Assembly (NCBI GenBank): GCA_034509425.1
Contig: JAVTVJ010000496.1
Coordinates: forward strand, 1 to 64,000
Reading direction: 5' to 3'
Source: Eopsaltria australis
Lineage: Eukaryota > Chordata > Aves > Passeriformes > Petroicidae
Length of the DNA stretch: 64,000 nt
The notes under the pieces are model-generated. The model had not been told where the DNA came from and made no database searches. It saw only the letters and a program-made list of their open reading frames with translations. Below, one piece after another: positions 41,401-50,950 of this stretch. Within the stretch, counting starts at the first letter, position 1, and every line of letters begins with the position of its first letter. A program made the position numbers and the translations under genes.

Positions 41401-44400
41401 CTATCAGTTTTCTTTCAAAGCAGATTTTCATCTTATAAGGAAGAATACAAGCAAAATTTGAAGTAAGATAAAGCTTATGAAAAATATGTAAGACATTTAG
41501 TCAAATAAAAAAGTTCAGATAGAGAGGAACATCTATAATGCATAGCTGGAAAGATGCCTCCTTCAATTTGCAGGCCTCCATATGACCACTCCTTAAATGT
41601 GTGCCAAGGGAAGCACAGGAATCTATTCCCTTCTAACATATTTCCAGGAGGGTAATTGTACTTGTAGAAAATGCTTTCATCAGACTGTGCTAAAACAGTG
41701 TAAGTGATCCCACCCTCAACAAACTTGTTTTCATTTCTCATTGCTTAGAATGTGTACCTGCATCACACAGGAACAGGAGGTCTTCATCTAACTATGAGGA
41801 GGCTAAACTGGTTGGGGGAGATGACATTGCACTTGGAGAAAAGCAGAACATTGCTGCTGGATCTGTTTGCAGCATTTGAGACAATGTCAGGCTGGTGAGC
41901 TGCCGACAGTCACTGGACAGCAGAAGAACTGAGGATTAGAGGAGGAAATTGGGTTGCTGAACAGTGAAAATTGATAAAGATTAAGGGCAACACACAGAGC
42001 AATGGAGTTAACTGCACCAGGGCTTTGAGAAGAGCAAGGTGACAGAAGGCAGCATGCGAGGGAGACCTGGGGCTCTGGATAATAAAGGGGAAGGCAGCTA
42101 CTGTTGGTCACAGGGTAGGGTGAAACAATGATTCTGTAGAAGACAAAGGACATTGAGAGGAGAGGCAATGGCAGTAAGATGTGATAAGAAGTATGCCAAT
42201 ACAAATAAACACTGCTGCAAAATGCCAACTAACTGCAACCAGAGCTTTCTGTAACCACTGTCTACAAAGCTCTTACTGAAGACATACCTGTGGAAGAAGT
42301 GAAAAGTAACTGTATAGGTGTTTTTAAACATTTCTCTTTTGGATTGAAGTGACCATGTTGGTTTTTTTAATGGAGCCAAATTAAGCTTGGAATGTACTTT
42401 AAAATCCTTAACCTTGAACATAACATAAAAAGAAAAAAAATCCCAACCTTGCTTTTTTTTTTGCTTGTCATTTTATTAAAGACATTATTGCAACTTTGTC
42501 TCAACCTGAAACAAGGTATAGCTCCTTATAGCTTGAAGGTTTAAGCTTTGATTCTGCCTAGAAAATTCCACCAGTTAGCTCTGACGGACACTAGAGATTA
42601 CTGAAGTGATGCTATCAATTCAGGATGTAAGACATTTGCAATAAAGGTAGGACGGGAGCACTTTCTCAGAGAGAAGACTCACTTGGCTATTGGAAGACAC
42701 TCAACAGGCAGGCACTTAACTACCCCAAATGCTGGGGCCACCTTACCCTAAGTGGTACCACTCCTTGCTGCAGTGCCTCAGGTTTCCTTCCTGAAACAGT
42801 TGCTGATTTCTTCCCCTCCTCCCAACAGAGCACCACGCAAAGGTCAGGCAAAAGCCTTCAAGATTAAATTGTAAGTTATTAAAATTTCCATTATTTTGTG
42901 AATTTGTTCTACATATTAAAGAGCCCTAATGGAACTTCCACACATTTGTGCAGGTAGAAAGGCACATGATAATAGGAATTAAGGAAATTAATTCCTGTGC
43001 TTTGGACTGCAGTAATCTTCCAGAATATAATTGGCTTTCAATCTTTCACACATACCATGCCCTTCACCTTTAAATGGTAATTCATTTTACCATACAAGTT
43101 TTGAATGCCATTTACATCAGGCTTTTAGAAACCTCCCATCTATGTACTACAGTCAATATATTTTGTCCAGCAGGAGACCATATCAGAGCGTAATTCCGAT
43201 TTCTAATGTATATATCAACATGATGTTTTACAATGTCAGTGACCCATAACCAGGAGGAATGCAGAACACTTCCTGGACAGAGATCAAGCAGCAACTCCCC
43301 CAGACACACAAGGCTAACAATACCACTTCTCCTGAAACACTCCCTACTTTCTTGCTGTGCTGAGCTCCCTGTGGGACACGGTGAAATGGGTATGAGGGTA
43401 CAAGACTTTCCAGGGTTATGACTAGATCACAGCAGAGAAGTGCAAAGCATGGTGATAGTAAACATAGCTCATCTGCTTTAACAAAAGCAACAGGAATCTA
43501 GAAAATCTCACTATGTAGAGAGCCTCCCATGACTGTGAAAGAAAGACTACAGAGGAAATGTTTGGAAGCACTAGCTTGGTCTAGCTGCTTGTGGAGTTGC
43601 TTCAGCCCATCCTCTACAGTTGATGCAGCAGCATGTTACAAGTGATGAAGTGTATCCCTCTGACGAAATGGCCTTCTGCAGGCCAGGTGCGCTATTTAAA
43701 TCTATTTCCTCTTACCTGTTTTTGTTTTGCACATCACATCCTATCATTCTCTGATGTTTTATCTCACTCACACTAATACCAGCCCTGGCTGACAACCAGA
43801 GAGACAGTAACATTGGCATGCCTGCCAAATGGTTAGGCATATCCTGGACACAGACAACAGATGCTTATATTTAAATTAGGACTAATTTGCATTCTTGTGT
43901 ATTGTGGAATTTTTAAAGCATAATTTTACAAAAAGGGACGTATAATTCTGAAATAGTAGTATTTCCTTAGAAAAGTCAGGTTTGCTAATGGATTGCCATC
44001 TGTTCAACTCTTTGCCAGAAAATAGATTTGTCCTGCTTACTGAAAACAGTATTAGGGTGAAACTGTAGATTACACAGTGGATTTCTGAGCAGTTTAATTT
44101 AAAGTGCAGGCTAACACTTTGCTATTTCAGTAAAAATAACTTTAGCTTCTCCCTTTCTACTAATGCTGGGATCTAAGCCCAGCAAACTGTATTTGGAGTA
44201 CTTTGTGAGCTGTTTTGCTCACAGTTGGATTCTAGAAAAGTGCCTACTTCTCCTTTATTATTTTGAAAATGAATTAGTGTTTCATTTGCATAGGATTCAC
44301 AGAAAAAAAAATCTCCATCTTACTTCAAAACCCCATCTTAATCCTCTGGAAAAAAAACCCAAACACTTAAAACACCAAGGCACTGGCCTCAATCATGCTT

Positions 44401-45432
44401 TCAAGGGTACAAGATTTATAGGGACTGGGAGTCTTTTGGAACCTCTGGATGCAAGTGAGGAAGAAGGACACCTCGGCAATTCAGAATGCCATACTGGGAG
44501 CTGATGGACCTCTACCCCACGGAGCGGTAGGAGAAAAGTTACCCTCTTTGTAACTCACAGAAATCTAATGAGGTTTCTGCTGAACCTTGTTACAGGAACA
44601 ACTGCACTGCAAGGGAGAGAGAGGCTCGATTTCTGCAGCCTGGAGGCAAAAGTTGAATTGTAACATAACTTCAAGATTTCAGCACCCTCTTACGCTACCT
44701 GTATAAGGTTACTGACAAAGCCTCAAGGCTACCCAAATACCATCGCTCTCCCTACCCTGACCGAGTAGCTGTGTGCGGGAATACGCAGAACCGTTCTTTT
44801 GCATGCGAACGGGCAAGTTGCAGTCACGGATCCCTTCCCCGCGCAAGCCCCCAAAGAGCCGCATTTTGCCGGCGAACGACGCTCTCGCGGAGAGGTTCGG
44901 GCTCCCGACTCTCTGCCGGAACGGCGCTGCCCCGCCACCGAGCATCTCCCGCCGAGCCACCTGCGGAGGGGGTGACGCGGGGCCTCGGCGCCGAGCCAAG
45001 GCGGGGGGCGCCCACGGGGGAGCCCCACAAGGCGGGGACGGCACCGAGGAGCGCTCCCGACCGGAGCGCTGCCCGCGGAGCCGCGTTCTGCGCCTGCCGC
45101 ACCGCCCCACTGCCGGCGGCGGGATACCCGCCCCATCCCGGCCCCTGCCCGCACAAAGTTTTATCTCCTCCGTTTCAGACCTTCTCCCGCCGCCCACCTG
45201 AGCCCCGCGGAGAGGCGCGTCCCCGCTGCCCGCCGCCACCGCCGACCCCGGGCATTGCGGGGCCGGAGCGCTACCGCGGCAGCGCCCGCCGCGCTGGAGC
45301 TGCGGGGGCAGAGCCGGCGCTTGCCGCGGTGACCCCCGGGCACGGCGGCCGGGGAGGCGCGGCCGGGGAGCGGCGGCAGCCGCGCTTACCTCTGTCCAGC
45401 GTGAGCGGCTGGACCGCTGTCAGTGTCGCCAT
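2219..45432 (-). CDS. LIN7A: LIN7A, lin-7 homologue A scaffold protein (5 coding exons, join)
   Basis: LIN7A is a small cytoplasmic scaffold of the LIN-2/LIN-7/LIN-10 complex. Its L27 domain binds CASK and MPP proteins, and its PDZ domain binds C-terminal tails of receptors, channels and catenins at synapses and epithelial junctions (family knowledge). Five exons join in frame to 218 residues: exon 1 gives residues 1-14, exon 2 15-54 (its first codon is split), exon 3 55-78, exon 4 79-148, exon 5 149-218. The L27 domain lies at about residues 12-66 and the PDZ domain at about 95-177. The carboxylate-binding loop GLGF is at 104-107, and a Gln-rich tail at about 197-215. The human protein as I remember it has 233 residues; the difference is about 13 extra N-terminal residues there and a slightly longer Gln tail. 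No frameshift or internal stop is seen. The paralogues LIN7B and LIN7C lack this long Gln tail, so the assignment to LIN7A is firm. Confidence 0.97.
4862..4897. repeat. 18-bp perfect tandem duplication
   Basis: Two exact copies of CTGAAAGAACTGCAGATA in intron 4. No function recognised. Confidence 0.95.
5655..5856 (+). mobile_element. CR1 retrotransposon 3' tail
   Basis: Typical CR1 3' end: GGTGAGGTCCTGGAACATGT, then CATCCCTGGAAGTTCA, GTGGAAGGTGTTCCCACCC, GATCATCTTTAAGGTCCC, ending in the short repeat GATTCTGTGATT. It is 5'-truncated, as most CR1 copies are. It lies in intron 4, antisense to LIN7A. Confidence 0.92.
7235..7258. repeat. Perfect 10-bp inverted repeat with 4-nt loop
   Basis: CCATTACAAT, loop AGAA, ATTGTAATGG. 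It lies in intron 4, about 175 nt downstream of the exon 4 donor on the gene strand. Confidence 0.95.
7432..7641 (-). CDS. LIN7A: LIN7A coding exon 4 (PDZ domain, N-terminal two thirds)
   Basis: 210 nt, phase 0 on both sides, residues 79-148. It begins [15 protein letters not shown] (linker) and enters the PDZ domain at VVELPKT. It contains the peptide-binding loop [11 protein letters not shown], the strand [10 protein letters not shown], and the conserved [10 protein letters not shown] at its end. The acceptor is TTTCAG before 7641 and the donor is GTATGT from 7431. Relative to human as I recall it, the one change is Asp to Glu just before EGLGF, outside the GLGF loop itself. The exon is symmetric, so its loss would keep the frame but destroy the PDZ fold. 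Confidence 0.97.
7642..9969 (-). other. LIN7A intron 3 (2.3 kb), contains the exon 3 relic
   Basis: Shortest intron of the gene, with donor GTAGGA at 9969 and acceptor TTTCAG at 7647-7642. The first 150 nt on the gene strand include the exon-3-like relic. The rest is AT-rich and I see nothing further in it. Confidence 0.9.
9820..9894 (-). pseudogene. Degenerate tandem copy of LIN7A exon 3 (relic or poison exon)
   Basis: Read on the minus strand, this 75-nt block is preceded by TTTCAG (9900-9895) and followed by GTAACA (9819-9814), so it looks like an exon. Its phase-0 translation ends [13 protein letters not shown], against [13 protein letters not shown] at the end of real exon 3. By hand alignment 27 of the last 39 nt match, and 6 of 13 residues are identical with several conservative changes; the first half matches less well. 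Codon 7 is TAA (9876-9874), so the copy cannot encode protein in this frame. It is one codon longer than exon 3. I infer a local duplication of exon 3 followed by decay. The splice-like borders could be remnants, or could still be used to give a truncated or decayed transcript. Chance similarity is the alternative, but the position right beside exon 3 argues against it. Confidence 0.6.
9970..10041 (-). CDS. LIN7A: LIN7A coding exon 3 (end of L27 and linker)
   Basis: 72 nt, phase 0 on both sides, encoding residues 55-78: [17 protein letters not shown] then RARATAK. It covers the last part of the L27 domain and the linker toward the PDZ domain. The acceptor is TTTTAG before 10041 and the donor is GTAGGA from 9969. 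Because the exon is symmetric and a multiple of three, skipping it would keep the frame and remove 24 residues. A degenerate look-alike with its own splice-site borders lies 75 nt downstream at 9820-9894, and a long GAA/TTC tract lies 460 nt upstream of the acceptor. Confidence 0.96.
10501..10612. repeat. GAA/TTC microsatellite, about 37 units
   Basis: 112 nt of nearly pure GAA triplets on the plus strand, with a GGA-GAA-GGA type interruption near 10585-10593. On the LIN7A strand it is an uninterrupted pyrimidine tract of CTT, 460 nt upstream of exon 3. Long GAA/TTC tracts can form triplex DNA and are length-variable. Confidence 0.98.
13651..13752 (-). mobile_element. CR1 retrotransposon 3' fragment
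   Basis: Reverse complement of a CR1 tail: starts ATCACAGAATCACAGA, then GGAAGTGACTCTGGAGGTCA and CTCAAGCAGGGCCACCTAGA. Short, 5'-truncated and diverged; in intron 2 in the sense orientation of LIN7A. Confidence 0.85.
16467..16521. repeat. Degenerate 14-bp pyrimidine-rich minisatellite
   Basis: About four imperfect copies of a CTTTCATAATTCCT-like unit, in intron 2. The copies differ at a few positions each. Confidence 0.8.
20396..20461. repeat. Imperfect tandem pair of about 35 and 31 bp
   Basis: AAAATTCTGTAAAACATTAC at the start of the first unit (20396) and AAAATTCTGTAAAACATCTG at the start of the second (20431); both units end in ACATTAC. Intron 2. Confidence 0.85.
26515..26633 (-). CDS. 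LIN7A: LIN7A coding exon 2 (L27 domain)
   Basis: 119 nt, entered in phase 1 and left in phase 0. It completes the split Asp codon and encodes residues 15-54, opening with [17 protein letters not shown] and ending at CTAIRE. This is most of the L27 domain, the helical module that forms heterotetramers with L27 domains of CASK or MPP proteins. The acceptor is CAG at 26636-26634 and the donor is GTATGA from 26514. No substitution from the mammalian sequence stands out. It is separated by about 18.8 kb of intron 1 from the start exon and by 16.5 kb of intron 2 from exon 3. Confidence 0.97.
28809..28860 (-). mobile_element. CR1 3' end scrap
   Basis: CATAGAATCAAAGAATAATT followed by TAGGTTGGAAACC matches the last 50 or so bases of a CR1 element in reverse orientation. 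Very short, and the only CR1 trace I saw in intron 1. Confidence 0.65.
36195..36226. repeat. Short CAAA-type simple repeat
   Basis: ACAAAAAACAAACAAACAAA and onward, in intron 1. Ordinary simple repeat. Confidence 0.9.
36957..36988. repeat. Perfect 13-bp inverted repeat with 6-nt loop
   Basis: CCTGAGAAATGAC, loop GTTCTA, then GTCATTTCTCAGG, an exact reverse complement. Located in intron 1. It is too short for a microRNA precursor, and no flanking pairing extends it. Confidence 0.95.
38103..38157. repeat. Imperfect 27-bp tandem pair, T-rich
   Basis: TCTAATCAAGATTTTTTTAT and TGCTAATCAAGACTTTTTAA head two adjacent units of about 27 and 28 bp in intron 1. Confidence 0.85.
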
Positions 45433-46060
45433 GTCTGCGGCGGGGCTGGAGCCCGAGTGACGCGCGGCTCCGGCACCGGCGTGGAGTGCGGGGAAGGGCG
45501 GGGAGGAGGCTGGCAGGGAGAGGGGGCGGAGGAGGAGGGTGGCTCCGTGGGAGGAGGAGGCGAGCGGGGCGGAGAAGGTGCCCAGGGGTGGGCGGCTCAT
45601 CGCACACGGTGCGCCGCGATGCTGCGGGCGCAGAGCGGCCCGGCGGGGCCCGGCGCGGGCTGCCGGCATCGCTGCGCCGCCGGAGCTGGGCCTGGCGAGC
45701 GGCCCCCGCCTTAAGGCGCTCGCCTCGGGGTAGAGACCGGGGACCGCGGCGATCGCAGCAGCCCGGCCGCGGCGGGCGGTTCGCTGTCGGTCCTGCCGCC
45801 CTGGGAATGCCGCAGCTGCCGGCGGAGGAAGAGAGAAGAGCGAGGGCGGCAGCTCCGCAGCGCCGCGGGGCGGGGAGGACCGGGGGGGCTGGATCCGGCG
45901 GCCCGGCCTCGCCTGGGCCGGGGGCGGTGGGCTGGGCCGGGCCGGGCCTGGCAGCGGCACGGGGAGCGGTGTGCCTGGGTGAGGCCCTGCTCCGAAGGCT
46001 GCCTGCGGGGAAGGAAAGTCAGCGCGCAGCCGGGAGAGGTGGTTCTTGGCACTGTGCAGG
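44780..46060 (-). promoter_or_regulatory. CpG island and LIN7A promoter region
   Basis: About 1.3 kb of very GC-rich, CpG-dense sequence in an otherwise AT-rich window, centred on the LIN7A start exon. Several GC boxes (GGGCGG type, Sp1-like) lie just upstream of the start codon on the gene strand, near 45490-45600, and a TGACGC motif (half a CRE) lies near 45456. No TATA box is evident at the expected place, which fits a dispersed CpG-island promoter. The exact transcription start cannot be set from sequence. Long open frames on both strands here are a by-product of high GC, with few stop codons. Confidence 0.85.
45390..45432 (-). CDS. LIN7A: LIN7A coding exon 1 (start codon exon)
   Basis: Encodes [14 protein letters not shown] plus the first base of an Asp codon. 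The ATG is at 45432-45430 with a strong Kozak context (G at -3, G at +4). The 5' splice site follows directly as GTAAGC at 45389-45384, so the intron is in phase 1. This ATG matches the internal Met of the human protein; human LIN7A starts about 13 codons further upstream. Here the frame stays open upstream and even keeps a similar AAD just before MATL, but there is no ATG at the human position. The nearest upstream in-frame ATG is at 45600-45598, 56 codons away. The exon sits inside the CpG island. I chose the MATL start for its context and because the upstream residues look like translated GC-rich leader. Confidence 0.93.
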
Positions 46061-46096
46061 GCCTTGGATTGAGGGACATACCATGTAGCCACCCTT

Positions 46097-46480
46097 TTGG
46101 ATGGACCAAGGCGTCGGCCTCATCAGTGCAGCCATCACCTCTTTTCCAAGTGCTATGCGCGGCCGGCCATCCTTACGAAACCCAGCACACCCACCAGCTC
46201 CGCATCGAGACGGGTCGGTCACAGACACGTGGTGGCCACCTCTTGTAGGTCAGCTGCAGCTTGTGTGAACGGGGAGGCCTCTTTTAAAGACCATCCACGA
46301 AGGTGGAATTTCACACTGGAGTTCTGCAAGGTTTGTCGGCAGTCTTCTGGTTTTTTCTACTCTTGTCCACAGGAAGAGACAGGAACGTGGTCAGCTGCCA
46401 TCCAAGAAAGGTGTGACAGTGTCCCAGTGCGTTTCTGTTGCCTTCTCTTTGGTGGACAGTGGTGTAGAGAAATAAAATGA
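46097..46480 (+). other. Weak candidate divergent transcript with a 127-codon open frame
   Basis: On the plus strand, facing away from LIN7A at the edge of its CpG island, a frame of 127 codons starts at 46097 and ends with TGA at 46478-46480. An AATAAA hexamer overlaps its end (46471-46476), followed by T-rich and GT-rich sequence. The predicted peptide has several Cys but no domain I know. Divergent non-coding transcripts are common at CpG-island promoters, so a short polyadenylated transcript is plausible. That it encodes protein is doubtful. Confidence 0.2.
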
Positions 46481-48149
46481 CTGAGTGAAGAATGATGTCC
46501 TTTTTAACTCTTTCCCTGTGTAATACCTGCACACCTTACACCTGTTTGCCTAAGGAATGCTGGGATAAAGGGGGAGGTAGCATTCTTCTCCTCACCCACT
46601 ATTTTTTCACATACCACAGAGGTCTTGAAAGTAAAGCAGTTCATGGTTGCACTGAAAAAAGGCTGCAAGGGTATTTAAGCACTAGTATAGAGGATTAGGG
46701 AAGCTGTGGAAAAATTGCCATTGAAAGTTTTCAGAGCAGATTAAAAATGCATTTTGCTGTTTTAAAATTGGAGACGTTTAAATAATGTATATATGAACCA
46801 CTCACTTCTGATAAATTGAATTCTGCAGAAATTTATCTAATTAACAATAAACAGTAGCCTATTTGCTTATCTTGGCAAGAAGATGTTTCAATTAGCTAAA
46901 ATATCAAAAGTCGAGAAACAGTTTCTGGCTAACAGTTTTTAAAATCAACATAAGGACTGTTATTATGCAAATTTTATGTACTTGCACAGCAGCTGGGTTG
47001 ACATGAAGCGCAATAGCTCCTCTTACGTAGCCACGTTACTGTATATTAGATTCATAGTCCCAAACAGAGAAGAAATAAACATTTGGAGCTATAATAACCT
47101 AATGTGACAACACTCAAACAGTTATGACATTTAAAACAAGTATGTTCAAATAAAATTAAGAATAAGATGCCAAGTAAATTAGCCTACCAAGTTGCTTTCC
47201 ATATAGGACTTCAGAACCCTCAGACTTGCTTTCTTAAAGTGCTATCTTCCAAACAGACATTTTTAAGCAAAATGCTGTCATAACAATAACTTCTCTACCA
47301 ATAAATATGTAGCATTAAAGCCAAGAGCAGGGTGATTTTGGAAAGCAATAAGGTCCTTCTGGGTTTATCTTTTACCTACTGCTGGTCAGATTTTGTGTGC
47401 TTCAAGGACTAATTGGCACTTGATAAGAGACTTGAATAGAAGTATTAGCTGCACTCAAGGAAGATGAAAAGCAGCATTTGCTGAAATTAAATATTTTCTA
47501 ATCAGCATAGTTGTATATCTAGTTCTCAAGAATGTTAAAGACCTAGCTGAGGAATACTTTAAGCAGCTGAACTTGGAAAATTGCAGAAGTTGTACAGCTG
47601 AAATTAGCAACTGGAGAAAGGAGGTGGAATGAGGTAGTAGCTCTTGCTTTGCTAACTCCCAGGAGAAAAGGAGGACACTAATAGCAAAAGTTACCTGTCA
47701 AAAAAAATGAGTACCAGCCAGCCTGCTGTCTTAGAAGGTATATAATTTTGGACAGAAACAACTGGTCTGACTCAGTCTTCTTGTTGTTTCCTTGGGCTAT
47801 ATTGGAGCTTTTAATTTGATATCGCATACTCTTTACTGAACCAATGAAATTGGACTGAATTAACAGATTTTGTATCTGCTACATGGACTGTAAGCTGGGT
47901 TACTGACACTTCTCTAACAGGTAGTCAGTGCTCAGGTGCCAGTGAACAAGGCTATTGCTAAGAGGGGTGCCTGTAGACTTTTTGTGGCTAAATTGAAAAA
48001 AGAAAAAATAGCATTTTTTTCAAAGAACTAAAATGTGGTCATAAAAGCTTCCATGGCTATGCCTTTAGATAATACAGATTTTATTATATACAATTCAAAA
48101 ATTGCCTGAAAGTGGGTAAACCGTGAAAGATGGTGTCCAGAGAGGCTGA

Positions 48150-48245
48150 GAAGGGACCTGGGCAACACTAGCCTGGCTTTAAGCAAGAAATTAGACTGGA
48201 TATTTTCCAGATAATTTTAAATATAAATTATTCTATGGTTCTCTA
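48150..48245 (+). mobile_element. Diverged CR1 tail
   Basis: The stretch TTAGACTGGATATTTTCCAG and its end TTATTCTATGGTTCTC resemble a CR1 tail (TTGGACTAGATGACCTCCAG and TTATTCTATGATTCT in conserved copies). Heavily diverged, so moderate confidence. Confidence 0.5.
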
Positions 48246-49107
48246 ATAAACTGTCTAAATTACTAGTAAGTATCAGACTAGCTGGATTCAATTTTTATAT
48301 TTTAAAAAGTAATATACTTTAATGCTGCTGCAAGCAAGTGATGAAGAACACAATGATTACTTCAGGACTGGAGATGGTTTTCTGTAGGGATGTTCTTATG
48401 TAGCCCATTCAGTGTAAGTTCTTTTTGGGATGTTGGCAAAAGGACAATCCAATCCTTGAATATCTAAATGAAGAATGGCAAACACAAACAGGGAGATGAT
48501 CTTTCTTGTGTGTGTAGCATCCATAAAGCAACTAACTGGGATACTGTGTCCAGATGTGATGTTTGCCTTTCAGGATAGAAAATCAGTTTTGACATGAGGT
48601 TGAAGGACCTTAAACAAAGTTTATTAAAGAAAAGTGGTAAGAAGGAAATTAATCGCTGTATGTAGGAAGAGGCATAATATTGGAGGGATTTAAAGTCTTT
48701 AAATTTATAGTCTTATGACATAAGGTGATCCCATGACTGGAAGTTTAACCAACACAACCTTGAGTAAGCTGTGCTATTCTAGCAATTAGGGTAATGTAGG
48801 GATCAATTACTTGTGATTGCTTGAAATCTTAAGAAAAATCAGATCTTTATAAACAGCTTGCTTTGATCCAACCTCTAAAGAAAATGCAATGGCTGTGGTA
48901 TTCAGGAGGTTAGATGAGATAATGAGTATGATCTGTTACTCTCATAACTTTTATGACACTTTGTCTTCCCTCAAGAATTGGTGCTACATGGGCCAGAGAA
49001 TTATTTCTATGGAGCACATTGCCATGCAATGTGGAAAAACCCAGCACCACTCTGAATGCTCTCAGTGGCTGCTAGAGTAGCACATCTAAGCTATGCATGG
49101 GATAATT

Positions 49108-49334
49108 CAGAGTCATGCAATGATTTGGTGTTGTAAAGGACCTTAAAAATTACCTAGTTCCACCCCCCTGCCATGGTGAGAGTCATCTTCCAGTAAAACA
49201 AGTCTTGAACACTTGCAGGGATGGAACATCCATGTTTCTGGGCAACTTTTTCCAGTGTCTGACTATCCTCATAGTGAAAAAAATGTTTTCTAATATACAA
49301 TGTAAACCTTCTCTCTTTCAGTTTGTGCCTTGAA
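49108..49334 (-). mobile_element. CR1 retrotransposon 3' fragment
   Basis: In reverse orientation: AGTCATGCAATGATTTGGTG, AAGGACCTTAAAAATTACCT, GCAGGGATGGAACATCC, then TTCCAGTGTCTGACTATCCT and GAAAAAAATGTTTTCTAATA. The order matches the CR1 3' region. Diverged copy. Confidence 0.85.
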
Positions 49335-50415
49335 CTTCAGTGTAACTAAAAGCAAAGATTGCAGGAGTGTTGTAATGTGTTGTGAATGCTCAGAAGACAG
49401 GATTTTTGTCATCATTCAGATTTGCTTTTTGAGTAGCATTTTGCATCTAAAGGGGAAAAAAACCTTCCATTTAAAAAAAACGCGTTGGTTATTTTCCATG
49501 CACTTTCCATGGCAGAACTTGCTATCTGAGAAATCAGATGGTTTAACAGCAGTTTGTTTATTGGGCAGAGAGCTGCACTGGTTACTCAGAAGAAATGTGA
49601 TTTAGTGGTTTCTGAGAACTATATGCATTTCTCACAAGTACAGTTCATTTTGTCCCAGGAGAGCCATGTCATCTCAAATAATATTTCAGGTGAGCTGGAT
49701 GCACATCTACCATGGATGCAAAGCTGTGTATAGTTCAGTATTTTTCCACTGTACTGCCCTGTACCACAGAACTGCAGTTCCCTACAAAATTTATTTTACG
49801 TTCTAATATTGTGTAATGGAGTACTTTTTGTAGACTGTGCAATTACAGTTTTTCCCCAAACACTGAAATCAATTTGGCCTTTTTTTCCTCAGTTTTGCTG
49901 AAGATTTAATTGAAGTTGACAACAGGGAGAACAGGGTCAAGCTTTGCCAAAATTTGCCTTGGGCTACATTGAAATTAAGGTGGAGGGTCTGCTTTGTCTG
50001 GTGAGTTTCCAGCTATAATCTATAGAATCCCGCAAGTTGATGTAGCCTCTTAAAAAGTAATTTTAAGCTGCAAAAAGCTAAGAAAAGCAAACCTATTGCT
50101 AGTAGGCCTACATTTGCTGTTGGGGAAAGTGGGTTGTGCCTTGATGTGCAGTCTCCCCTTTTAGGCAGGGAAGCAGTTTAAAAGCAGTTAGAAATTATGC
50201 CTTCAGTCTAGTACTAACTTTGGATACACATGAAATATGAAACTTAGATCCCTTTTTTACTTTACTTTTCTGCTTTAAGAATCAGATTATGACTTTGTCA
50301 GTACTGAGGACCTTTGAGGAAAAGTGCAAATTATCCTTTTTGCAATCACATACATCTTCAGTTAGTTAGTAAGTTAGTTTGATGCCAGTAAAGGCTTCAC
50401 CTGCAAGCACTGTAC

Positions 50416-50950
50416 TGTAGCTGCCCTTGGACTGTCCTTATGGACAAAGCCCTGCAGCCTGTCCCAGAGGTCCCTCCCGGAGCCGCCCTGATGGTGCTGC
50501 TTAAGCTCCTGCTACAGCACTGAGCACACTCTACAAGGTGGATGCAGACAGACAAATCCAAGCAGGCTCCAGGAGTAAAGAGAATGGAGGGAATCTTCTG
50601 TATAGGTCTCTGAGGAGTTTATTAGGGTCCAGGGACAGAAGACCCACAACAAAGGAGAACACAAACTTTTGTACAGAAAGAGTTTATCAGTCAGAAGAGG
50701 GTCCAGGGGCGGAGAGAATGCAGGACAAACTTTAACAATCCAATGAGGAGAGGGAAGAGGAGGAGAGAGAGACAGCCACAACCAATGGGACGTAGAACAA
50801 GAGAGAACTTTCTAGAGACTGATACATATGTATAGTGGGTGGAGGGTCAACAGGCCATTCATAGGGATATAATTAACATAACAGGGTCACATAATCCTGA
50901 GGTAAAAGCCTTTGGAGGAGAGGGGGAACCTTTAAATTTCAGTAATTCCC
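50416..50950 (-). mobile_element. Probable solo LTR of an endogenous retrovirus
   Basis: Read on the minus strand, the block resembles a retroviral LTR. A promoter-like ATACATATGT segment lies near 50822-50832, an AATAAA hexamer at 50623-50618 sits within CCCTAATAAACTCC, and the block ends in GGGCAGCTACA near 50416, a typical avian ERV 3' end. The left (plus-strand) edge TGTAGCTGCCC is fairly clear. The right edge is uncertain (candidate CCACCA near 50955), and I could not find a matching target-site duplication. No gag, pol or env remnant was recognised next to it, so a solo LTR left by recombination is the simplest reading. Confidence 0.5.

Larger units (their letters stand above)
26634..45389 (-). 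other. LIN7A intron 1 (18.8 kb)
   Basis: Donor GTAAGC at 45389, acceptor CTCAG at 26638-26634. The first 600 nt on the gene strand belong to the CpG island. Apart from a 50-bp CR1 scrap (28809-28860), a CAAA-rich run (36195-36226), a 27-bp tandem pair (38103-38157) and a 13-bp perfect hairpin (36957-36988), I saw no repeats. Open frames inside it are short, without domains or splice context. Confidence 0.88.

Noticed and set aside
44163..44504. 113-codon plus-strand frame
   Set aside because: No domain, no codon bias and no splice or promoter context that I can see; it lies in LIN7A intron 1 on the opposite strand.
44709..45460. Overlapping frames of 110-229 codons around 45 kb
   Set aside because: Same cause: GC-rich sequence inside the CpG island and intron 1, mutually overlapping on both strands, no homology recognised.
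45271..46109. Long open frames of up to 273 codons on both strands across the CpG island
   Set aside because: High GC makes stop codons rare; peptides are Pro/Ala/Arg/Gly-rich in all frames and show no domain. Only the 43-nt LIN7A exon 1 is supported, though its frame is discussed as a possible extension.
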